Below are positions 56,578 to 64,000 of a DNA stretch of 64,000 bases, piece by piece. Origin of the DNA: Anastatus disparis (lineage: Eukaryota; Arthropoda; Insecta; Hymenoptera; Eupelmidae). The stretch covers positions 2,025,001-2,089,000 of the forward strand of contig JAFFSR010000010.1 in assembly GCA_017163975.1 (NCBI GenBank), given 5' to 3'. A program made the translations under genes and the position numbers. Positions within the stretch are counted from its first letter, which is position 1; every line of letters begins with the position of its first letter. The notes beneath the pieces are model-generated. The model was not told where the DNA came from. It saw only the letters and a program-made list of their open reading frames with translations, and did no database searches.

Positions 56578-57636
56578 TTACAAATAACATTCGGATATAA
56601 CTTTTCAGAAGCTTACTAGAAGCTATTTTGTAATGTTCCATTTAGCCCTCATGGAATATTACATATAAGCTTCCCAGAACCTTTCGTAAAGCTTACATGA
56701 AAGATTCCAATGAAAGCTTCCCGAAACTTTCATTTAGCATCCGGGAAGCTTGCAGGGAATCTTCCTGAAAAGTTACTTGTAATCTTCCGTAAACATTGAA
56801 ATATTTTTCCTGTAACATGCTGTGGAAGGCTGCAGGAAGTTTGAATAGAATTTTCCACAAAATATTACTGCAAGCTTCCTGCAAGATATAATGCAATCTT
56901 CCAAATAACGTTTCTGTAATATTGGATGTAATCTTTCCGGAAGCTTACTGGAAGCTATTTTGTAATGTTCAATTTAGCCCTCATGATATTGCATGTTAGC
57001 TTCCCTGAACCTTTCGTAAAGCTTACATGAAAGATTCCAATGGAAGATTCCCGAAACTTTCATTTAGCTTCCGGGGAGTTTACAGGGAATATTCCTGACA
57101 AGTTACTGGTAACCTTCCGTGATCATTGAAATAGTCTTCCTGTAACATTCCGTGGAAAGCTGCAGGAAGTTTGAATAAAATCTTCCACAAAATATTACTG
57201 GAAGCTTCCTGCAAGATATATTGGAATCTTCCAAATAACGGTTTCTGTAATATTGCATGTAATCTTTCCGGAATCTTACTGGAAGCTATTTGGTAATGTT
57301 ATATTTAGCCCTCATGGAATATTACATGTGAACTTCCCTGAACCTTCCGTAAAGCTGACATGAGAGATTCCAATGGAAGCTTCCTGAAACTTTCATTTAG
57401 CTTTCGGGAAGCTTGCAAGAAGCCTACATTGGAATCTTCCTTGAATCTTTCGATGGAAGCTTCCCGAATCTTTTGTGCTATGTGGGAATAAAATTAATTT
57501 TTTCTTATCAAAGAAAATATTGCTTTTTTCGATACAAGATGCGGCTTTCTCTTCATTTTTTGATAAAGTTATTAGTTTTTGTAAAAAAATCATTTCTTTG
57601 ATTAGAAAAGGACAAAGATACGTGACCTCCTCTTAA

Positions 57637-58196
57637 CCTTATTAATATTGTTCATTATATTTTATGTTGCAGTGCATAATCTAACTTTTATTTTTTGTGT
57701 TCAAAGTTCAGGTACTAAGGAATAAAATTACTTGAAATTATCGAAATTTTAATTTTTCCTTATTCATTAATTTTCGTAATAAGGTTTGTTATTTATAATT
57801 TATAGATGATAAAGAAAGAAATGATAGTTCATTAATTCATTTGTAGTTTGTGTGATTGAATTTAATGTACGGATGCATGAAATTATGTGTAATGTTTATA
57901 AATGTTTATTCTACACGTACATAAATTTTCATAATGTTGTCAAACATATTTCATGTTTATACCGTTGAAAATCACTTATCAGTGTACAATTTAACGTTCA
58001 TTCTTTGTACTCTGAATTTACGTACTGATGAATGGTGTATGATATCATCAAAATATTAAACCTATGATGTTTATTAATTTTCGTGATAATATTCATTTTT
58101 ATGATTAACAGCTATTAAAAATAAATATTGGTGCATTAATTCATTTTAAGTTTTTCTAGGTCGAAGTTAATATTTACAAGCATCAAATTATATTAA
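57637..58196. other. No recognised feature
   Basis: AT-rich sequence with no supported gene. Confidence 0.4.
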
Positions 58197-58586
58197 GAGG
58201 CGGCCGTATCATTCTGTCCTTGTCTAATCTAAATTTTCGTTCTTATAAATAAATAAAATATTTTCATAGAAAAGTAAGACAACCGCCCAATAGAGCAAAA
58301 GACAAGCAAACGATTCTTTTCTATGAAAAAATATGAAATTTTGATTATTTTTCGAGTGAAGTCTGAAACGGAAAAACAATCGAACTTGATTGAGTTGATT
58401 AAACTGTTTTTCCGTTTCAGACTTCACTCGAAAAATAATCAAAATTTCATATTTTTTCATAGAGAAGAATCGTTTGCTTGTCTTTTGCTCTATTGGGCGG
58501 TTCTCTTACTTTTCTATGAAAATATTTTATTTATTTATAAGAACGAAAATTTAGATTAGACAAGGACAGAATGATACGGCCTCCTC
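58197..58586. mobile_element. TTAA foldback MITE, GAGGCGGCCG variant
   Basis: TTAA at 58193-58196 and 58587-58590. Near-perfect arms pair around 58392; overlapping reading frames on both strands encode nearly the same peptide because of the palindrome and are not genes. Confidence 0.92.
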
Positions 58587-58590
58587 TTAA

Positions 58591-59096
58591 ACGTATGAAA
58601 AAAAATTTTTTTTTTATGTTCATTAAACTTAGTAATATTGTTTATTGAATTTCATATACTTGTTATTAGAAATCACGTATTATAGTACACAATTTCATTT
58701 ATATTTTTTGTGTTTCAAGTTTAGGTACTGATAAATGAAATTAATATAAAATTATCAAAATATTAATTTTTCATGTTCATTGATTTTTGTAATGATGATT
58801 ATTTTTTACCTTTCACAGACTATTAAAAAACATGTATCAGTATATTAATTCATTTTTACTATTTGTGATTGAATGTATACATATTATACGACCGCATTGA
58901 ATTTCGCGCTATATAGAACATATTATTTCAGCCCCAATTTGTTTTCATTAATTTATAATAATGCTCATATTTAACACGCAGATCATTGAAAATTATATAT
59001 CAATGTATAACTTTGCTTTCATGATTCGTATTTTAAAATCACGTATACATAAATAAAATAGTTTGGAATAAACAAAATTTTAATTTACTATATTCA
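58591..59096. other. No recognised feature
   Basis: AT-rich sequence with no supported gene. Confidence 0.4.
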
Positions 59097-59100
59097 TTAA

Positions 59101-59488
59101 GAGGCGACCGTATCATTCTGTCCTTGTCTAATCTAAATTTTCGTTATTATAAATAAATAAAATATTTTTATAGAAAAGTAAGACAACCGCCCAATAGAAC
59201 AAAAGACAAGCAAACGATTCTTTTCTATGAAAAAATATGAAATTTTGATTATTTTTCGAGTGAAGTCTGAAACGAAAAAACAGTTCAATCAACTCAATCA
59301 AGTTCGATTGTTTTTCTGTTTCAGACTTCACTCGAAAAATAATAAAATTTCATATTTTTCATAGAAAAGAATCGTTTGCTTGTCTTTCGCTCTATTGGGC
59401 GGTTGTCTTACTTTCCTATGAAAATATTTTGTTTATTTATAATAACGAAAATTAAGATTAGACAAGGACAGAATGATACGGCCTCCTC
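59101..59488. mobile_element. TTAA foldback MITE, GAGGCGACCG variant
   Basis: TTAA at 59097-59100 and 59489-59492; very similar to the copy at 58197, differing by few bases, with the loop inverted relative to it. Confidence 0.92.
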
Positions 59489-59492
59489 TTAA

Positions 59493-60173
59493 CTTTCGCG
59501 ATAATGTTTGCTTTTTATCATTCATAGACTATTGAAAAAAAAATCAGTGCATTAATTCATGTATAGTATTTATGATTGAATTTAATGTACAAAAGCATTA
59601 AATTTTACACAAAGTAAAACAAACTTCATTACTAAGGTTCATTAGATAAAATAATATTACTCATTATATTTTATGAACACACCGTTGAAAATTAAGAACT
59701 TGTATGCAACTTCTCTTTCATTATTTATGATTTTATTTCATGTGAAAATGAATGGAATTATATAGAATTATCAAAATTTAAATTTTCCATGTTCATTAAT
59801 TTTGATGATAATGTTTGTTCTTTATCATTCATAAACTATCAAAAAATATGCGACAGTGCATTAAATCATTTCTAGTTGTTGTAATTAAATTTAATTGAAT
59901 TGAACCATCAAATTACATATAATGTATAATAAATTTCATTGCAAAGTACATTATTTTTCAAAATCACTCATTATTTTTTGCTTATAAACACTTAAATTTA
60001 GTGCGTTTATAAATTCATTTTTATTTAGCTATCGAATTTCAAATTTAAGATGCAGATACATTATTTTCCATATCATTCAAAACAAATTTCATACCAAAGT
60101 ATATTTTTTTCAATAAAAATGTACATGAATTAACTTTTATTTACCGAATCATGAAAGTTTATTTACATATGTA
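59493..60173. other. No recognised feature
   Basis: AT-rich sequence with no supported gene. Confidence 0.4.
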
Positions 60174-60598
60174 CACTTGGCGGAAAGGATATTTTTCCGA
60201 ATGTGTACCTCAAATGGCAGCGCTGCATATTTTACCACAGACATAAGAAAACTTCGAACATTGAGTTTCGCATCATGATTATTTTGTTTTTTCTTATAGG
60301 TTATTTATGCAAAATTCATATAACAACTTATTTTATTGCTTATATAATTTAAATTCACAATATTAGATTCTATATGATTATTGAACTAAGAAATAAAAAT
60401 TTTATTTAATAAAATTATAATTCGGATCATGAAAAAAGAAAGTAATATTGTTTGTTTTACTAAAATTATGTCATTAAGTAATAAGTAACGATGATGCGAA
60501 ATTTGCTCTATAATTTGGAATTGTCTTATGCCTGTGGTAAAATATGCGATGTTGCCATTTGAGGTTAACATTCGGAAAAATATCCTTTCCGCCAAGTG
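60174..60598. mobile_element. CACTTGGCGG-ended element, copy 2 (425 bp)
   Basis: Same ends and arms as 33819-34638, without the nested MITE. It provides the empty TTAA site for that MITE near 60476. Flanks are TA within ATGTACAT-like sequence. Confidence 0.88.
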
Positions 60599-61739
60599 TA
60601 CATTAAAAGTGCATTAAATTTAATGTCATTTTTAACAGTGTAACGATATTTCTTCTCCAACGCTAGAATTGAGGTTATTTAAATAATTAATTAAAATAAA
60701 ATATAAAGTCAAAAAAATACATAACGCATCAAATTTTAATTATAATATTATTCTCATGTTTTCTAAATACTCAGTAATTAATTTAACTAAAAGATAATAT
60801 ATTTTAAAATAATCGATTTCAACTTACTTATTCTAATAATCACTCACTTTTCTTGAGTATTTTCAAATAGGTTTTGTATCAAAGCGTAACGATATATTTA
60901 TTTATTTTATGTATTAAATACTAATATAAGACTACTTTCAATAGACAGCTGGAGTTTATCAAAACTATTAATAGGCTAGAAATACTGTCTGTTTTCGTAA
61001 AATTAAAAAACGGCTTTATTCTTGGTTATTGAATACGCTGAAGTCTGACGAAAATCAAATGAAAATCATAGAAAAAGAAATATCATCAAATATGTTTCGT
61101 CAACTGTACGTTTTTTTAACACACTTCGCGTAAATAAAAAAAATATCATCCGTACATACGCAACCTTAATAATTATCAAATATTTATTATTATTAAATAT
61201 CATGTGGTATATAGTGTACTTTGAAGAAGACAATGCACTAGAAATAATACCAGAATGTTGGCTGGATAATGAGAATCTCACAACGTACTGGCCTTCTTTT
61301 AGAAGCCTAGAAAAGGTCTGACGTGCGGTGGAAAAAAATTGAGCTCCATCAAATGATTGGCCTGTGCACAAATTAATAAAAATATTCGCCAAAGCATGTA
61401 AGTATTTGACTTTTATTCTTGACACTATTCTTTTCAAGAAAATATATGGAACAGATAACCTCAATTTGTTTTATTTTGTAACATTTGATTTTTTATATTG
61501 ATTTTTGCTTTAATGATACTTCTATTTCAACTCACAGTTATCATTGTTTATTATTCACATTCGCTAATCTATACATTGGAAAATCTTTTTCATACGAAAC
61601 ATTTTCTTATTTAAAAAAAATTTATTACTCAATTAAATAAAATTTATGAATAATTTTTAAATGAAAATAAAGTGCCTTTTCCGAATCTTTTGAAAATGAA
61701 ACTTACTGTTTTCTAAATAAAAAATTGTATTTTATTATA
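60599..61739. other. No recognised feature
   Basis: AT-rich sequence. Open frames here, such as the one on the minus strand around 61066-61464, show no family motif. Confidence 0.4.
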
Positions 61740-61746
61740 TACATAT

Positions 61747-61787
<41 letters not shown>
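61740..61787. repeat. CA/TA microsatellite
   Basis: TACACACACAC then ATATATAT up to the Helitron end. Confidence 0.9.
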
Positions 61788-62183
61788 CTAGGGGGGGTTC
61801 CCCCCTGCTCGCTTCGCTCGCCAACCCCCCATTGTCAATATCAATTATCAAATCAATATCAATTTCCAAGAGAACGTTCTTAAATTAGATAACAATTAAT
61901 TAAATTAGCTAACAATTAACTACCTTTCAGCTATCTCTCAGCTAACTTTCAGCTGAATTTTATCTGAATTTCAGCCAACTTTAGCTAACTTTCAGCTAAA
62001 TTTTATCTGAATTTCAGCTATCTCTCAGCTAACTTTCAGCTAAATTTTATCTGAATTTCAGCTAACTTTTAGCTAACTTTCAGCTAAATTTTAGCTGAAT
62101 TTCAGCTAACTAAGGGCACATAAAATTCTTATACACGGCGGCGGCGGCGGCGGCGTAGGCGATATATCTTTATTATATAGAGA
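61788..62183 (-). mobile_element. Non-autonomous Helitron, 396 bp
   Basis: On the minus strand it begins TCTCTATATAATAAAGATAT after an A, and ends with the perfect hairpin GGGGGGAACCCCCC followed by CTAG before a T. TC start, 3' hairpin plus CTRR end and A|T insertion without duplication are Helitron hallmarks. The interior holds tandem repeats of TTTCAGCTAA words (61920-62110) and a GCC run near 62137-62153. No Rep/helicase gene. Confidence 0.72.
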
Positions 62184-62233
62184 TATATATATATATATAT
62201 ATCTATTCATGTGCTCAATATAATCATTTATAG

Positions 62234-62533
62234 CGAATTTTGTAGAAGCAAAAGAGAAATTAGATGTTGCAAAATATAAGTCGGATGTAGAAGAAGAGTA
62301 CATGAAAAGAGAAGACAAAAAATTAAGATCAACTAGACACCGTAATGTGATTGAAAGTGAAAGCGAGGAAGAAAGAGATGCAGAAAAAGAAATGATTTCC
62401 AATATAAAAAACGATTATCCAAAACCTCCTGTAAATAACAATAGTCAGTGTCATGGCAGTAAAGCAAAAATTAATCAAGTTTCTACAACGGACGAGGACA
62501 ATAATATTAAACAAAGTGTTGATTTCTCTACTG
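62234..62533 (+). CDS. Probable internal exon, charged coiled protein
   Basis: Bounded by TTTATAG before and GTAAAA after. It is 300 nt, open in one frame, entering and leaving in phase 1. The product is highly charged (EAKEKLDVAKYKS, ESESEEERDAEKE) and then polar. It resembles the acidic Ser/Glu linker found in some insect DUF4806-type proteins. That is weak evidence of family. The following small exons keep the same phase. Confidence 0.42.
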
Positions 62534-62577
62534 GTAAAAATTCAACATAAATTGTCTAGTCATACTCGTCTGTTTTC

Positions 62578-62580
<3 letters not shown>

Positions 62581-62648
<68 letters not shown>
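62581..62648. repeat. TA microsatellite
   Basis: About 68 bp of TA dinucleotides. Confidence 0.97.
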
Positions 62649-62651
<3 letters not shown>

Positions 62652-63109
62652 TTTCTCTTATTATTTTATTTGAGTTTACTTTTTGTCATTTCCTATCATG
62701 TGTAATGTTTATTTTTCTTAATTTTTTTTATAATTAAATGATTGTGCTCCTATATTAGTTCTCGCAACCTTTGAGAGAGTTGAAATTTTTAGAAAATTAT
62801 GATTTATTTTTAAGAAATTTTCATTGTGTATTGGGTAATAATAGGGTTTTTCATTATTTTTTGCTTGTAAAAACTGTTAATACTAGAAAATATTAGAAAG
62901 AAATTGAATGCAAAAAATGTAATTATGTGTCTCCACAATTGATGACTCAACTATATCTTAACTAAAATTTTAAACATTTATTCTTTTATATACAGTATTT
63001 GAATTTACATATCAAGATTCCTTCTGATTATTTTATACATAATATTCAAAATATTTTAATATGAATTAATTAATTTTTTATATCTTTCGTTGAATTTTCG
63101 TTGACTTAG
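62649..63109. other. Probable intron
   Basis: AT-rich. An open stretch after TATTAG near 62758 (frame beginning TTCTCGCAA) could be another exon but does not fit the phase of its neighbours. Confidence 0.35.
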
Positions 63110-63145
63110 GTTATAATAACAAAGATGAAGTTGGGTCGCACACTG
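63110..63145 (+). CDS. Possible 36-nt micro-exon
   Basis: Lies between TTGACTTAG and GTAAGAA. 12 codons, phase 1 at both ends, compatible with the exon at 62234-62533. Confidence 0.35.
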
Positions 63146-63567
63146 GTAAGAAATTAATAAATCGATGGTCATCTTGAAGGTGATCATTTATTTTCGGATG
63201 AAGAGAGGTTTTATTTTATTTTTAATCGAAAAAAAGGTGTAATTTAATTTCGACTAAAACAAGGGTATCATTATTGAAATAAATAGGTTATTTCAATTAC
63301 TTTTTATTTTTTGTAATTTGTGCTAATTGTAGTAATCAAAATAAGATTAGTTTTAATTGGTAATGTTAACAAAACTTATGAGAAAGTACTGAAAATTATT
63401 TATTTTTTGAAAATAATATTATTTTTTAGTTAAGAATGCAATAACAAAAAATAAAACAATACCTGCTTTCAATCACGAATGAATGAACACTTTTTTCAGA
63501 GCGGTAATTGAAATCCTCTTAGAAATACTTACATAAAATATTTACAGAATAAAAATTTCTATTGTAG

Positions 63568-63609
63568 CATTAGATATTGGCAACAAACGAGATCTTAAAT
63601 CTTCTGACT
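63568..63609 (+). CDS. Possible 42-nt micro-exon
   Basis: Lies between TATTGTAG and GTAAGAAA. 14 codons, phase 1 at both ends, same frame as the two previous exons. A further acceptor CAACTTAG at 63682-63689 could start the next exon, but I see no clear donor. Confidence 0.33.
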
Positions 63610-64000
63610 GTAAGAAATTCATGTATCTTTTTCATATTAATTTAGTAAAATATTCTTTTGTAAAAATAAAATTTTTATTATCAACTTAGGTAGAAGTAAC
63701 GAACGAATGTATCAGTTGCCTAACGATATTAGAATTAATGAGCCTTTTATACAAAATTATATTTTTTATATTTTCATTTTTATGATTTCATAAATTTGAA
63801 ATACATTTTCATGTACTTGTAAGGTTAAAGTACCAAACAGCGGCCCCTGCCCAACAATTGGCAACTAACGAGAATTTTCTTATTTTTGCAACCTTCATAA
63901 ATGATTTTTTTATTTTATTATTATTATCATTACACGTCACCTAATATGTTCAAATTAAGTAAAAAAATTTAAAAACATTTGAAATGTATAAATTTGTTAT
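63610..64000. other. No further supported feature
   Basis: AT-rich. A possible exon from 63690 is open to a stop near 63792 and cannot be closed with confidence. Confidence 0.35.

Larger units (their letters stand above)
35040..57486. mobile_element. GGAAGCTTCC-rich CCC...GGG element, partly duplicated and split by the Polinton
   Basis: The ends are CCCACATAGCAC (35040) and GTGCTATGTGGG (to 57486), flanked by AA on both sides; the intact MITE sibling shows a single AA. Subterminal regions 35040-35620, 37260-38451 and 56584-57486 are dense in GGAAGCTTCC and near variants on both strands. A second GTGCTATGTGGG at 38440-38451 is followed by AAATATTG and a repeat of the sequence from 36971 on, so the right half is present twice in tandem, the second copy split by the Polinton. 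Apparent ORFs in these repeats occur in several frames and are not genes. Confidence 0.8.
34802..57632. mobile_element. TTAA foldback MITE split by a 22.4-kb insertion
   Basis: The left part 34802-35039 and right part 57487-57632 together form a copy of the MITE at 34132-34513, with TTAA at 34798-34801 and 57633-57636. The break falls at GAAGCAA|TAAAATTAA of the intact copy. It is the host of the CCC element and, through it, of the Polinton. Confidence 0.88.

Noticed and set aside
58224..58559. Paired ORFs encoding almost the same peptide on opposite strands
   Set aside because: A direct result of the MITE palindrome.
60386..61464. Two minus-strand ORFs (69 and 132 codons)
   Set aside because: The first lies in a transposon; the second has no recognisable motif and crosses AT-rich DNA of low complexity.
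62758..62835. Exon beginning TTCTCGCAA
   Set aside because: Open and preceded by TATTAG, but its phase does not fit the neighbouring candidate exons.

Overview
This window is AT-rich eukaryotic DNA packed with nested transposable elements. It most likely comes from an insect or other arthropod. Pointers to that are a Polinton/Maverick of the type common in insects, a Ty3/Gypsy element with a CxxHxxxxxxxxxC-type Gag knuckle, TATA plus TCAGT initiator promoters, very short introns (41-90 nt), many TTAA foldback MITEs, a Helitron and a tRNA-derived SINE. I cannot name the species. No complete host gene was found; only a chain of probable exons at the right end (62.2-63.7 kb) may be host coding sequence.

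Layout. 1-11.4 kb: AT-rich DNA with a SINE (13-bp target duplication), foldback MITEs, a 1.6-kb microsatellite/minisatellite block, an 81-bp tandem repeat and a 543-bp near-perfect palindrome rich in CACGTG. 11.4-29.5 kb: an old non-coding element (CACTG termini) holds a 2.3-kb CCC...GGG element, which holds a run of TTAA elements sharing their TTAA sites. The same old element was later hit by a 13.5-kb Ty3/Gypsy LTR retrotransposon (LTRs 15568-15823 and 28739-29067). That retrotransposon has Gag, a -1 slippery heptamer, a broken pol and a third ORF with leucine-rich repeats, and it was itself split by a second CACTG element (23027-27071). 29.7-33.4 kb: a third CACTG element. 33.8-57.6 kb: a TTAA foldback MITE, split by a GGAAGCTTCC-rich CCC...GGG element, split in turn by a 17.5-kb Polinton (39094-56577; AG...CT ends, 6-bp duplication TTACAA) that carries a probable solo LTR. 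57.6-64 kb: more MITEs, a 396-bp Helitron and the exon chain.

The Polinton. Its genes form the standard module set: protein-primed DNA polymerase B, integrase with a chromodomain-like tail, A32-type packaging ATPase, a PLA2-domain capsid protein joined to an adenovirus-type protease, penton-type minor capsid protein, major capsid protein, a DUF8207-type protein, a tail-fibre-like protein and small conserved ORFs. It also has two related genes of one unnamed family, one near each end, and an unrecognised four-exon serine-rich gene in the left arm. ATPase, integrase, major capsid and both paralogues are open. Polymerase, DUF8207, PLA2/protease and penton genes carry stops or frame changes, so this copy looks recently dead.

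Main points for a second look: (i) five different elements share CCC...GGG ends and a 2-bp target duplication, four of them checked against empty sites inside this window; (ii) a leucine-rich-repeat ORF sits where env would be in the Gypsy element; (iii) five ATTGG (inverted CCAAT) boxes, four of them spaced exactly 50 bp apart, precede the polymerase TATA box; (iv) the paralogous gene pair and the novel left-arm gene of the Polinton.
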